In this document: positions 36,261 through 49,031 of the stretch, piece after piece | How positions within the stretch are numbered: the first letter of the stretch is position 1 | Layout of the letters: every line of letters begins with the position of its first letter | Assembly (NCBI GenBank): GCA_947846985.1 | Contig: CANTUZ010000007.1 | Coordinates: 28,028,355-28,092,354 of the forward strand | DNA from: Fratercula arctica | Lineage: Eukaryota; Chordata; Aves; Charadriiformes; Alcidae | Reading direction: 5' to 3' | DNA length: 64,000 bases | Position numbers and translations under genes: made by a program | The notes under the pieces: generated by a model | Seen by the model: only the letters and a program-made list of their open reading frames with translations | Database searches by the model: none | What the model was told of the DNA's origin: nothing

Positions 36261-36561
36261 ACTCATAAAATAGCTTTGCTTCCTTTTTATGAAGGTTTAG
36301 AGAAATGCAAATGCGGTTTTAGACTAGGGAAAATACATTGAGTGCGTGGCAGGAGACAAACAGTATTGAAAATGTATTGGGGGCTGATTGTCCGTTGTGA
36401 TGGTTGGTTGTAGGGTATGGGAAGCGGGAGAAATGTGGCTTAATTTGGAAGAACAATAGAAAAAGTGGCTGGAAAAAGAAAGAACTGAGTCCAGGCTGTT
36501 AAGCAGGGGGCTGGAGTTGACAGAAACTGTCCCAAGCTGGGTACAAACGACTGAGACCTTT

Positions 36562-36760
36562 AGAATCATAGAATGGCTTGGGTTGGAAGGGACCTTAAAG
36601 ACCATCCAGTCCCACTTCCTGCCCTGGGCAGGGACACCTCCCACCAGACCAGGCTGCTCCAAGCCCCATCCAGCCTGGCCTTGAACACCTCCAGGGATGG
36701 GGCAGCCACAGGTTCTCTGGGCAACCTGGGCCAGGGGCTCACCACCCTCACAGGAAAGGG
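36562..36760 (-). mobile_element. CR1 LINE, 3'-end fragment
   Basis: Minus-oriented 3' end: AGAATCATAGAATGG, then GGGTTGGAAGGGACCTTAAA, CTGCCCTGGGCAGGGACACC and CCACCAGACCAGGCTGC, up to CTCACCACCCTCACAGG. It closely matches the plus-oriented copy at 57235-57600 and differs from the 19600 and 27138 copies, so it is from another CR1 subfamily. It contains an antisense frame with no function that I would infer. Confidence 0.95.
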
Positions 36761-36922
36761 AATACATTAAGTAAGTCAAGACCCTTTTAATAAAAACAGG
36801 AAGGTTGCTTTTACTGAGGTCACTTGCCGAGAGAGAGAGTAATCTTACAGATTAGATATTTGATAGGCTTTGGAGGTCTCCTTTTAACGTCTGGATCTTT
36901 GTAGATTTCCTATGGATGCTTT

Positions 36923-37045
36923 TTCTGTGCCTTCGTTTCCCAGAATTAAACAAGGATGGTAACAATATCTTGCTTAATCCTAAAGATCCTGAGAGAGTCA
37001 GCTGTGTGCTGTGAGGTGCTCAGCACATTGATAGGAGCTACCTAC
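36923..37045 (+). mobile_element. MIR-like CORE-SINE relic
   Basis: TCTGTGCCTTCGTTTCCC, AGGATGGTAACAATA, CTTGCTTAATCCTAAAG, then GTGAGGTGCTCAGCACATTG follow the order of the MIR 3' half as I know it (TCTGTGCCTCAGTTTCC, TGGGGATAATAATA, GAGGATTAAATGAG, GTGCTTAGCACAGTG, TAGTAGGTGCTC). It is diverged but collinear over about 120 bp. It begins about 160 bp after the CR1. Confidence 0.55.
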
Positions 37046-37985
37046 TGTCACAGCTGTTTGCAAGGTAAAAGAAATAACAGGTATCTGATCTGCAGGGTAA
37101 TCGGTATTGCTGTTATTTTTTTATGTAAACAAGCTTGTTGAAAGAGATACTCGCTGACCTATTTCATCAAAAGGAGTGAGCCGGATCAGGACTGGAGATC
37201 TGATCACAGTATCCGACTGGTAGGAATTCATACAGTTAAGATTCAAGCCAGCATAATTCCGTTATCCGCTCAAAAGCTGAGGACAATTGAAAATTGAAAA
37301 ACAATGCAGTTGCTGATAGTGGCTGCAGAAAGATTTTCTCAAGAAAAAGCTGAGGAGATGGGATGAAAAAGCTCAGGGAAGAGGATGGAGTAGGGGAATT
37401 GTTCAGGAAAATGACTCAGTCTAAACAAGTGGGAGTAGGAAGAGGCCACAGGACTCAGACCTTGTTGTGCTTACTGGTAAAAGCTGTAGGAGAATTAGCT
37501 TTTCTTCTTCTTTTTTTTTTTTTTTCTCCCTAATTATTTAAGGTGCTCACATGGTGTATCCTTGTTACTTGGTAGCGTTTCAATATTCTCATGCAAGTAG
37601 GATCTGGAAAGTAATTGCACAGAACTTTCAGAAAAGAGTAGTGACTTCAGTTACACTTTGGCTAAATACATTGAGAGAATTTTCAGTGAACAAACATGTG
37701 TTAGTCCAGATTTAACCCAGTACAGAATTCTGGTCATTTGCCTTGTCACTGGAATTGAAATTTCTTGGCTTTGTTCCTGACCTCTGTAAGTTTCCTCGTC
37801 TCATTTTGCTTGATAACCTGTCTCAACAATAAGCTTTAACTAGCCTTACGGAAAGCTTTTGTGTTTTGAGGATTTTAGGGAAAAGTTATTATGCACTTTG
37901 CAGTGAAGTACTTTCAGCAGGATCAGTAAGGAGTTCACGGGTACCATCTTTGTCCATCATTTCCCCACACATGCACTTCTTTATT
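37046..37985. other. AT-rich non-coding stretch
   Basis: No gene is recognised. Around 37150-37260 several CpGs (GAGTGAGCCGGATCAGG, TATCCGACTGG, CCGTTATCCGCTC) survive in otherwise AT-rich DNA. A T-tract lies at 37510-37525. Confidence 0.5.
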
Positions 37986-38251
37986 TCTTTTTTTTTCTTT
38001 TTTTTTTTTTTTCTTTCACGGTAGGAACATGTCTATTTTCAGTGAAGCCATTTATAATAAACAACAGGTGTTGTGGGTGTTTCCAGGCTTATACTTGCCA
38101 AGAGGAAAGTACATAATCCAGTACTCGACTGCAGGGACAGCCATTTTGCCATTAGCAGAGCGTGGAGCCTTGGCTCGCATGCTGAATTCTGGCAAACTTT
38201 GCTCTGTTAAGTGCAAATGGGATTTTATTCATTGTGTAGTCTCCAAATAAA
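37986..38251 (+). other. Candidate terminal exon (unproven)
   Basis: A T-rich polypyrimidine tract of about 30 bases ends in ACGGTAG (AG at 38023-38024). It is followed by a 73-codon frame from ATG 38029 that ends in TAA overlapping an AATAAA (38246-38251). A TG-rich segment follows, as at real poly(A) sites. The peptide has no domain that I recognise. Tract, frame and signal together are suggestive, but each is common in AT-rich introns. Confidence 0.15.
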
Positions 38252-41200
38252 TATATGTGCCTGTCCAAATGTATTGTTGAATTCTTTAGAGAGAAGGAGC
38301 TTAGATTTGGGAGACTTGCCATTTTTCTCTAATTAGGAAACAAACAGAACAAACAGGGACCTGTATAATTAAAACCTTTGTTTATCCAAAAGAAATTAAA
38401 AAAATAAGCTATGATTAATATACGTGTACTTTGGAGTTCAGTCTAGATTTGGAGCTTTTTCTTCCCTCAAACTAAAACATAAAGGTTTTAGTGTAAGGTG
38501 ATTAAATCTAATCAGTTACCAATGGCATTGCTGCCCGGTGTTTGCCTTCAAACTGATGCCAGCCTCAGCCTCTGTGAAACGCTAGAAGATTTTTGATATT
38601 TAAGGTTCCTTGTGGTGTAAATCAGGGAGGAATAGGTTGTGGTTTAAATATTTCACGTGGTGAGAATTTGTAGCTCAGAAAACTAGTTATGGGCTCATTG
38701 AAGTACCTCAAGTGGTATTTTAGAAGGTGTAGTATAGTAGATCATCCTACCTCTTTCCCTACAAACTACTTTGCATATTTTAATATTTTGTCCAATATAA
38801 TGGTCAGAAAATAGCGTTTCCACTGCTGAGCATAGGGATTTGTTCTGACTTGACTGAAATTTAACATAGGCCAAAAATGATGGGAAATGACTGTACACAT
38901 CTATTGGGGTAGCTGTGTATTCTCCTATCACTGGAGTTGGTATTTTATTCACTTCTGTTAGACTGAATCACAAATGCCCACTTTCTGATTCACATTGCTT
39001 ACATACATCATGTTTTCCACAAGGCACATTTTTAACAGGGTTGTTGACGCTTTACATTGCTTAGTTATTTAGTACTATATATATGTTGAAGGCTTGTTGT
39101 TTCACTTGTTTCCCCTCTCCTCCCTCCAGTTTCTCATTATGTGTCAAAAGATGCTTAATGCGTTATTCAAACCGGATGCAGTTTCAAATGTGACTTTTTT
39201 TCCTCCTTTAGTTTTCTTTGTGAATAAAGTAAGCTCTCATTACATTCTTCTTGTGGTGTGTATCTCTTAAAAAAAAGTCTTTGAAACGTGAGTGGAACAA
39301 TTTCTTCGTAACTGTTTTAACTTGTAAATTTATGGAAATCTCATCAGAGATTTTAAGGACTTTACTTGGATCTGGCATCTTACAAGTGATCTGTTTAGAT
39401 GGCACTGTGAAATATTTGAGGGGTCGTAGCACTTTCACTTCTCAGGAAGAATTAGGGCAAGAGGAAGTTATGGGCATATCCACAGAAAAAGGAATTCTTG
39501 TTTCCATTAAAAAGATTTTTCAAAATCCTAGAGGGTCAAAAAGATGCAAGGTACTATTTTTAACTGGCACCTTTCGAATGGTACATGAGGCTGACATAGC
39601 AAAATTATTAATTTTGTCTGTATCTGATTAAATGGGAAATTCTATCTCTTTTACCATGTAACTTGCTTGAACTTGGGATAATATAGTTGATAAAAAGTGT
39701 TAGAATCATGTGCTGCTCCTTCTGTTTTAACTACCTCAGCAAGTCAACATTTTTTTTCCTTGAAAGGAGAAACTAATCACAAATAATTAGCATTCAGTTT
39801 TCTTCATTTCCTGTTGCTTTTGATTATAGTCATATCTCTGCTTTCATTACTACTTTTGACAGTTGGCCATGGTTACTCAACCTGAATTTTGGAACTCTCT
39901 AATACCATCTTAATCAGCTGTCATCTTGTATATAGAGAGAATGTCTAGCGATCAAACGTATTTTTTATTTGCTATGAAGAGGTGTGTATGAAGGCTTAAT
40001 GTGGGTGGTGTTTCTCTTAAGATGTGCGTGAAATCTAGTTGTGGCTTTTTTTGGAGTGGCTTATAATAAATCCCACCCACCCCGCTTCTCAATTTCTGCA
40101 TTACCTCTGCTTCTGCCCATGTTGGGAATTAGGGCCCCAAGACTACACAAATGATTAGGAAGGAGCTGGTTTGAAGAAGTAGGAAAGTGTGCTTGTTCGT
40201 TCTTAACCGTGGGAGACTCGCTGCTCGTCTTCAAATGAACTTTTCTAGGGCAAAAGTTACTCTGAGCTGCCAGCTGCCTAGCCCCTTGGTTATGAAGATA
40301 AGTCTGATTCAGAGCCTTCTGTTGAATTTGAAACTTCTTGAGGTCACCAACTCTGTTGTCTTTTTCTCTGCGTTTAATTTTTTAAGGCTACCTTTTGAGG
40401 TTTAGTTCAGCATTAGGGCAAGCCTGACTTAGCAGGCTTTTAATGAAATCATTGTTTAAAAAAAAATTGATGTGACTCTTCTCTTCAATTAGAGCAACTT
40501 TGCTCATTCTAAAGGTGCTATCACTTTGTACACTCTATGCATGTACCCATGAATGACGACTGTTTAGAGGATTGTTAATTCTCTTAAGGCTTGATCGAAA
40601 GCTAATTGAGGTCAGTGTAGAAACTCCTGTTACCGTGATTGAAGCTTGGATCAATTTTTAGTAGTTGTCAAATCTATGAAACACTACATGAATTTTGAAC
40701 ACTTCTGCAATGCTAAGTTAAAGCAGATTAGCTTAGTTAATGTATCTTTTGAAAAACACATACAAATGTTCTATATTAATACAGAATTATTTTGAAAGCC
40801 TACAGGAATATGTATGTTTTGATGTTACCTTCTGACAATTTTGGTGATGGCTTTTTTTTTTTCCTTCTGAGATATGATTCTGCATATTTATAGCGGTTCG
40901 TTGCTTTGTGTCTGTATTAGTTTACTCAGGTTTCTACTGATCAGCAGATAACTTACTGTGGAATTTCTTTTTTATGGACTTATGACAGAATTGTCTATTG
41001 TGCAGAAACTTTGTTACTACTACTAATAAAAACACGCAAGTCTTCATTCTTTGACAAAATCCTCTTTAAGAGTCAGTTCCAGTTTATCTTGTACCCTGAC
41101 ATCTTACAGATTTTCTGAGCCTTTGAAACCCTTCATTCTGGTCCCAGAAGGTAACTCTGGGGAGTGAAATTATAATTTTCTTATTCTTCTCTTATCTATG

Positions 41201-41575
41201 AAATACCTCTGCAGACTCTATCCACATTGTGTAAAACCTTGATTAAAATGTGATTATGCTCTGGTTACTTGCCCAAATATATAGACATCTATAACTATTT
41301 CTTTCTAGATTTGTAAAATGCTTTACTCTGCCTTGAAGAACTACATTCTTATATCTTACTATTTTACTACTGGTATATTGCTAGAAAAAAGAAGGCTGTA
41401 TTTTGGAAGCCAACTTAAGTGTGTTTTCTTTGAATTCCTTGGTATTTTCTTTCTCTTATTCTGACAGTTTAGTGGCAAGTAGCTGGACGGATGGGTGAGT
41501 ACTCTTGCAATGCTGTGATGTGCTGGTCTACAACGTTTTGGTTAAAATGTTTTGGTTTAAAATGTTTCTCCATTC
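38252..41575. other. AT-rich non-coding stretch
   Basis: It holds a 126-codon plus-strand frame (39251-39631) without recognised features and a 27-bp microexon-like unit at 41468-41494. No repeats are seen. Confidence 0.55.
41468..41494 (+). other. Candidate 27-nt microexon (unproven)
   Basis: A strong polypyrimidine acceptor (GGTATTTTCTTTCTC followed by TTATTCTGACAG) is followed 27 bases later by GG and GTGAGTACT. The 27 bases keep frame and are open in one phase (LVASSWTD, phase 1 in, 2 out). Short units with such ends are expected a few times per strand in 64 kb by chance. Confidence 0.12.
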
Positions 41576-41695
41576 AAAAAAACCCACCACTACAAAAAAA
41601 ATAATCCCAATCATAAAACAACAACAACAAAATCCCTAACCAACCAACAAAAAAAAAAAAAAAACAAACCACAAACACCAAAAAAACCCCCATCA
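41576..41695. repeat. A/C-rich low-complexity stretch
   Basis: Long runs of A are mixed with CAA, CCAAC and CCAC words, nearly without G or T. Confidence 0.8.
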
Positions 41696-41959
41696 GCTTT
41701 TCAGTCAGGTGAAAAAAAAATGTTGCCTGTAGAAGGAGATAAGGTTCTTACTTGTAACTGATTTATTTTATGATATTTTCATGAGATACTACCCTGGTAC
41801 GCTGCATGCCAAAGAAATTGTGGATATTTTTATTAATTTAATATGTGTACTATTTTGGAATATCTCATTATTTTTAGAAGTCCAGTCCAGTTTTAAAGGG
41901 GAATTTTTTTCCACCTTGTAACTGTAAACATGTCCTTCACAGAATTGTTAGTATTTTCA

Positions 41960-41963
<4 letters not shown>

Positions 41964-41996
<33 letters not shown>
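41964..41996. repeat. Poly(A) tract, 33 bp
   Basis: Thirty-three consecutive A, the longest A-run in the window. There is no AATAAA within 30 bases upstream, so a retrocopy is not supported. Confidence 0.92.
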
Positions 41997-41997
<1 letters not shown>

Positions 41998-44900
41998 AAA
42001 AACCACAAACACCCGAAAAGGCAGAATGGAATTATTCTGCATGTTTATCAGGCTGATGTTCTTCAGTCGGTTGACTGTCTTTTGTTAATCCCTCCCTCTT
42101 CCATGACATAGGACATATAAACATTCTATCTATAGAACTTCCTAAAAAGCGCTAATAGGTGCAAAGTCAGTATGTGCCCTTGCTGCCACAAAAGTACATG
42201 AATCCTCTGGAGCATCTCAACATGATAATACAAGATGCTACATACCCACATATGGAAGAGCACAAATGTGTTGTATTTTTTCAGGTTTCCTTTCTCTTTT
42301 AAATCCCCCATACCCTCCAAGAAACTCAAATTGGCATTAAAAGAAAAGACTACATGTTTATTACTTCTATACAGTATCAGAAAACTTTTTAAGCCCTCAC
42401 AGTGCAGCTACCTTGAAGACATCTGATTTTTCCGAACAGATTGCCAGTTAACTTGTAATGATTTTTGAAATCCCGCATTAGCTTTCCTAAAAGCCTGACA
42501 TTTGTAGATATGTTTTTTTTCAAAAAGACACATGACCAACAATTTATCTCTGAAGCAGTTTTCTATACTAATATTGCAAAATATTTGATTTGCTATGTTA
42601 TGCTCAGTTTGAGCCTCTCTCCATTGTTTTCCGTCTTCTCTTTGTGCTCTTCCGCGGGTGCCAATGACATCGTGCATTAGCCCCTTCTCCATCACACTGT
42701 TCCTCTGAGCAGCCTTCCTTCGTTTCGGTGAATGTGGGAACTGTTGTGCCATGGGTAGGTAAATCTGGTTTGCTTATACTCTCTCCAAGGACTGAGGATT
42801 ATATGTCACTGGCCAGCGCTTGCAACTCTGCTGTAATGTCTTGCTGCTATCAGTGTCCCACCTCTCATTGCTTCCTGGCTACAGAATGTATTTGGAGCTG
42901 ATTTGGCACATCTTTAATTTACAGCAGGGATGTGCTTAAGGGTAGGCTATAATGCAAACTTTCTGTATGTTTATAAACTTAAAAGAAAATAAACATTTTG
43001 AACATATTGCACCTGCTGTTGTTTTATGGGTATGTTATCACAATTTTATGCAGCTTCATTTAACACAGAACTAAAACTGAACGCATAGTTTATTAATTTA
43101 ACAGGTTGAACTTTTTAAAGAGATTTTTGTCCTGATGCAGAAAAGGTATTGCAAAGAAGACCTTAAGGTAGCAAAACAATAAAATCAAAGAAAACAATCA
43201 TAAATCACCCTTATTCAGGAAGAACAAGTTCAGCATTGCCTTTCAGGAGAAAAGAAAAAAAAAAAAAGAGACAAAGACACGGCAAACTTAAACATGTTTT
43301 GAAAACTTATAGCAATGCATTGATATTTGCAGTTCTCTTCAGGAACAGGATTTTTTTTTTTTTCCCCCTTAACTCACTTTTGTGTTTGAATACAACAGTC
43401 TCAAACTTGTAACAGGAGGCATTTTAATAAGCTCAAGATGATTCAGTGCAGTATTAAAAATGAAGCCATGTTAACAGAAATATATTGATTATCGGCTCTG
43501 GAGGAAAACTCCTTTGTATCTAACCAGTGTCTCTAAACAGGTTTTTTTTGAGCTGTCAGCTGCTTTTTATTACTGGATCCAGGAAGGGATCCTAACTGAA
43601 GAAGGCTTTGGTAAGCTGCAGCTCATAAACAGAATGTTTTCTTTTGTAAATTATCTCATGGATGAAACCGCGTAATGTCTACATGCATTGCATTTATGGT
43701 GTAAAGGAGATTCTAGAAGCAGAAATTTTGGACTTGAATAATTACCTTTTAATTGCCTGCTATTTATTTCAGTGAACTTGTGACCATGCGCACGATAGGT
43801 GTGGGATGCTTACACTGTCAATCAAGCATGGTCTCAAACCTTGCCAAGCCCAGTTTGTCTACTATTAAGAGGTCTTGAAATGGCATTTTTGCTACACAAA
43901 TGCTTACAACTTTCCCGCTTGTAAAACAGTTATTTAGTTCAGAAATGTTTTGTAGCAATAAATGCTTTACAGTATTACCTGCGGCTGTGCATGTCATTCC
44001 TTCCATGAGGCGTACAGAAAGGACTGGGAGAGGGGAAACGTAACCCATAGCAGGTCGAAGAAGAGATGTGGAAAAGGATTCATGGGCTTGATCCTGCCTT
44101 GAGCCGATAGGAAGAAAACACGAGTGACAGTATTGTTGGAAAGACAGCCTGATCCTAATATACGTATGAACTATGTGTAGGAGGATGGATTTTGTGATTG
44201 TCAATAGACTGGAAGGATAACATGGTAGAAGTCAGATTTAGATGAAGGAGGGATATATAAATACTATTTGTTGTATAGGGTCTAAGTCATGGGTTAAATT
44301 GTACCTAGGCCTGTGTTATAAGCAGAAATGATAACTGAACCGTTTAATGTAATGGCTAATCTTCGTAACTCTGTCAGGTGATGCTATCAGGAGACAAAAA
44401 GGCAATATTATAGGATTTGTGAATGTATTCCATTTTGAACCACTATCCATTTGGCAAAATAATTTCTGAAGTTAATTTGCATCCTTTATTAAAACATGAT
44501 ATCTCAAACCATAAGTTGTGCTGTGGAGAGCTGTAGGTTTCTCCATGCGTAGTTCGTCTAAAATATTTTATTATGAAAAAGAGTAATCTCTCCAATAGAG
44601 CTTACAAAATGGGGCATATCCTATAAAAAGCCAACAGTGTCTTCTGAAATAGAGCAGTATCTCATCTGTTTTTCATCTGTGAAGTTAAAGAGTCTTATTT
44701 TTTGTCTTTCTCCTTCACTCCATATCTCTATTCTAAAGATCCAACAAAAATACTAATACTCCCTGGCAGCATAAGCAGGTCACAACTCAAATGAGCTCTG
44801 AATATTGTTCCCAAGGGAACCAAGAGCTATGTCACACTTGCTCAATTTCAACATACATATATTCAGAAATTTGGAAGTGAGGATATACATTGAAAGTTAT

Positions 44901-45419
44901 ATTCTTAATATAGTCAAATATGAAATATTTTATTATGTGACAGCTCAGCTTGAAATGCTTCCTTGAAAGGGAAAATAATACTTTTTCTTCCCATGACTTA
45001 TTTACAGATGGAAATGGGAGCAGAACTAAAAAAAATATTAAAAAATAACACTATTAACATGTAAATATTCAATACTGGATTAAAATAAGGATGGAGTACA
45101 AACTTTAATTATGAGCACAGATTGGACAGTTTCTAAAATATGATTGTAGCTTCTACAGATAAGGGTCTGTAGAAATGAATTTTTATGTCTGTAAGTGTAA
45201 CAGTGTCTTGTATATGGTTGTGATCTTTACATTAAGTGGGTGCTAGTGAGAAATACTGTTCAGTGGTGGGATTTCAAGAATCTGCCTGTACTGTGCAATA
45301 TGCACAAACAGAAAAGAGCATTACAGAAAGTTTCATGTTTACAAAAAAAAAAAAAAAAATCATGTGTGCGGTTGCCTGGGGCAACAGACTGGTTTTTCTG
45401 ACTAATTTGGCTGCATTAG
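41997..45419. other. AT-rich non-coding stretch
   Basis: No gene is recognised. Minus-strand frames at 42408-42752 and 43818-44204 (up to 128 codons) have no visible domain. Short homopolymers occur near 43256, 43352 and 45343. Confidence 0.55.
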
Positions 45420-45680
45420 TGCTCTAGAGAGCTGAGCTGCTGCTGCTGCTGTAGTGGGAAAGGTCAACATATAGGAGAAGCAGCCGTTTTCCAGCGCTGG
45501 GCTGGCAGCTCTTCCCAGGAGCAGGAGCTGTGCTGAAACCCGCTGCTTGCCTTGGTGGTGGAAAGGAGAAGTCCTGCTCCGCGGGACTCTCCCCCAGTCT
45601 GACCCATTCTCTCCCGTCCCTTCCTCTAACAGGAGCTGCCCCTCCCTAGCTAAGCCCTGTTCCTTTATTTTTGGAGCAGC
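45420..45680. promoter_or_regulatory. GC-rich patch with (GCT)5
   Basis: A sharp rise in GC content within AT-rich DNA. It has a GCT run at 45436-45451, CAGCGCTGGGCTGGCAGC near 45493-45510, and C/T-rich DNA to 45655. CpG is present but not dense. It could be a small regulatory element or an untranslated exon. No frame of note is present. Confidence 0.25.
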
Positions 45681-48600
45681 AAACCTTAGTTTTCCCTATG
45701 CATTGAAAAGATTTTAGCCAGCAACAGGAACAGCCTATCCGAGTGGATACGTGTTGCAAAATTAACTGTTATTTAACTTTATGTACTCAAGATTCGATGT
45801 AGTGTCTACAAAAGTGTTCATTACTGGAGAATATCTGTAAAACTGCTATGACCACATTAATTCTTAAGCAGTGCCTTCACTAGGTTTGATGTGTTGGTTT
45901 TGTACTGCGTGTCTGATTCGTAAATCAGTAGTGTTTTCCTGCTCCTGAATTGGTTGCAAACACCTCCTGGGGGGAGCGCAGGGAGGGAATAAATACATGA
46001 TTCTGGTAGCTGAATAACTGGATATGTGAAAATTTTAGTAATTGGAGGGGGGGGGGGGAAATCCCAATACAGCTCTCTGCATCTGTAAGGAGGAAAAAAT
46101 AATTTGGGTAAGTAACAGCAAACTGATCTAAGTGGCAAAATAAATTGATGATTCTTATAGCTCTGTGTGTTATACAGAAGGATATGCGACTCGTTACTCT
46201 GGGTGCCCATTCCCATTTTAGTAGTAGAGCAGATAATGGCATAAAATACTGCGCTGCGTCGTATCTCTAGCTCTCAATGATAAGTAACATCTGTGGTGAC
46301 TTCTGTATTTTATTTTCATCAAGGTAAAAGTCTTCCAGTCTCAAAATGCGTTCTGCATTAGATCATCGTATCAACAGAACATAAAGTTATCCATTAAAAA
46401 GCAGCATGCTCATCACATGCCCAGATACATGTGGTTTCTTAGGTAACAGTGAAAAAGGAGATGTTTCCTACTCTTTCTGAGAAAAAAAAAAAGAAAGTAT
46501 AAATGTATTTACACAGTTTGAAACAGAGTGAAAGTAAGTGCTTGTCTTTCTAAAATTGGGAGACTTGAAAGATTCGTGATGTGCCATTTACTACATGTGA
46601 AAAGTATTTCAGTGACAAAGCTACTGGGCGACAGCATGGGCGCTCAGAAAGCTAGACTTTGAAAGGAAGAATCAAGTAATTATTGCTTGCCCAAAATGAA
46701 GATATAAACAGGAAGACCTGAATCTAGTTTATCCCTGCTGTCTTACTGCTTTTTGATTGCCTGCCACATTTTTTTTTTTCCTATTTGCACTGCGTGAAGG
46801 AGCTTAGCGTTTTTCCTGCCAAAGTTGCATCCTAGAGTAGGAATATGTAAATACGTATCCATTTCCTGTTATACCAAATTACTCTCTTCTCAGGGCTGTT
46901 TTGTTTATTTTCTCAGAGGTAATTTCTAAACTTTTTTGGCTGACTCTTGGGTCGTGGGTTTTTTGTTGTTGGGTTTGGGTTTGTTGTTTTAAGTTTTGGG
47001 GGGGGGGTGGAGGTTGGTGGCAGAACATGAGATCGATTCTTGGATTGTTAGGCTAATATTTTATCTAATACTTTCGTATTCGAACTTGGAAGGATGTGTT
47101 GCTGCCCTTTTTAAAGATGCGTTGCAAAGGTTTTGTAGAACTTAAAGGAAAGGAAAACATGTATTTTGATGTATGCCCTTACCTTGCTCTTACTGAAATC
47201 GATGTCATCTTCATGGGAGCACTCCTTAGCCACAGAAGGTGGGTGAGGGTATGCTGTAAAGAGAGCTTTGGAGTTCATTGTGTTTCAATGCTATTTTATC
47301 CACATTACAAAATATGCACGCAAACGTATCAGTATTTATGCACACTGAACGAAATAACAATTAACCCTGTTGCAAAAAAGTGTTAGCTCTTTTGGTCAAC
47401 TGCTCCTAAAGATCATGTCTGCAATCCCTGCTCTGGTTTTCAACCATGCATAAACAAATACCCATTTTTATTTGATAACCGCCTGCGTCTGTGAAACAGG
47501 CTTTGAAAGGAAAGTAGCTAACTTATACAGCAGTTCCACGTTGTCTCCTATTTGAGATTCTCTGTATATACTCTTATCTTCAACCAGTGTCTGATGAATT
47601 GTACTAGGGATACGTTCCAAATGGGTCATTATTTTCCTTCTTTTTAGAGAAGTTTTAGACTGCAGCTCTAGATGACTTTTTTGGCCCTTTTTATGGAGCT
47701 CCTTAGGATAAATTTTCTACTGCCAGCTGGAAAGATCTGTAAAACTGCCCAGAGTTATGAAGGGTTGAATAAATAAAATATATTGTAGGTTTAATTTTGA
47801 TCTAATGTGAGTGAAGCCATTAACCAAATTTGTTTCCAAATATTATATGCCCATGAACTTCTAGCTTCTATCTTGAGGCCAAGATGTAGAAATGTTGTTA
47901 TTAAACAGAAACAATTATAAATATATAAAACGCTTTGCATTATACGAGGGGGAGGAGCATGGGAGGGAAGAAATTCCCTCTTGTTCTTTAACCCATCAAG
48001 TAACTCTCACCAATGCAAAAGAAAGTAAGCCTTTCATGAAGCACAGTCAAACGAATACTGCTGGCAATCAAAAGTGAATTGATAAGGTACAGTAAAACAC
48101 AGAGATGTCAGAATTGCATTTTCTCGCTCTCACCTCTGCATCTCAAAATAGCGTCTAAGTAATGGATTGTGTTAGTGGGGGAGAAGAATTTGCCTGCCTT
48201 GTGCTGTAAATATTAGCGTAGAGATTGTACAGCTGAAACGGTAGTCTTTGAATTGAAAGTGGAGAGGGGACAGTGAGTAACAGGGAGTACACCTTTAAGA
48301 ATATAAGAACAGGAAGAAACGCAGAAGACAAAAACGCTGGGTAGAAGGAACCAGGTAAGAAAGAGAGACATAAAAATGAGTGCAAGTAAAAATGAAAATG
48401 GAGATAATAGTCGAGGCTAAATTGTGTGGAAATGCTGTCAAGTGTTTTAGTTCGCAGCAGATAGGTAGGAGTAAACTGTCTGAGGCTGACTGAAACGTGG
48501 CACAATTAGAATGAGGGAAGTGCTAGTCACTTTGCTGCATTACATTTCTTGTGGGGTTTTTTTTCTATTTTTTTTAGAAGAAATAGAATTATTGAGTATT

Positions 48601-49031
48601 AAGGTAAGTTAAAAAAATAGTTTCAACTTATGCATAATAAATATCTCTGGATATAATATTTCTAAAGAAAGCTTGAGAGCATGATCCAACTGCAGCCTTC
48701 AGGTGCAAAAAAACCCCAGAGGGCAAAGAATCCTGTCGAACTTTGCTCACTGGAGTTGAGAGAAGCAAACTTGGGCTTTTTGGGGACAAAAAGTATGCTG
48801 GAGAAGGAAGGAGAGGGGAATATCTGAGAGGTACAGAATATCTTAAGGTACAGAGTGCTCTTCCATAGGTACAATTAAGGAAATACTGGAAACAAATGTG
48901 ACTATTTGACTACAGATGGAAAAAAAAAAATGCTCCCTTCCTGCTCTTTAGTTTCCAAGAGCTTTTTCATTGTGAGCATTCCTTGGAATATGCTACTTTG
49001 GTAAACAGGGAAACATTTTTTTGTCACTTAC
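45681..49031. other. AT-rich non-coding stretch
   Basis: It holds G-runs at 46047-46058 and 46998-47007, and a purine-rich patch at 48240-48420. Microexon-like units occur at 48134-48154 (-) and 48578-48603 (+). No gene is recognised. Confidence 0.5.
46665..46750 (-). mobile_element. Possible MIR-like relic
   Basis: AAGTAATTATTGCTTGCCCA, then ATAAACAGGAAGACCTGAAT and CTGCTGTCTTACTGC, is roughly collinear with reverse-complement MIR (AAGTAACTTGCCCAAGG, GGCAGAGC..GGATTCGAACC, CTGTCTGACTCC). Weak; it needs a profile search. Confidence 0.25.

Noticed and set aside
36500..36512. AAGCAGGGGGC resembling a CTCF core
   Set aside because: Lacks the leading CC and the downstream bases of the motif; too weak to call.
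36573..36770. 65-codon frame similar to one at 57289-57585 on the other strand
   Set aside because: Both are antisense translations of the same CR1 3' end; the similarity is DNA homology of the transposon, not a protein family.
36324..36779. 151-codon minus-strand frame
   Set aside because: It covers the CR1 fragment and runs into unique DNA without domain features; a chance frame.
39251..39631. 126-codon plus-strand frame
   Set aside because: AT-driven residue mixture, no domain, no splice context; probably chance.
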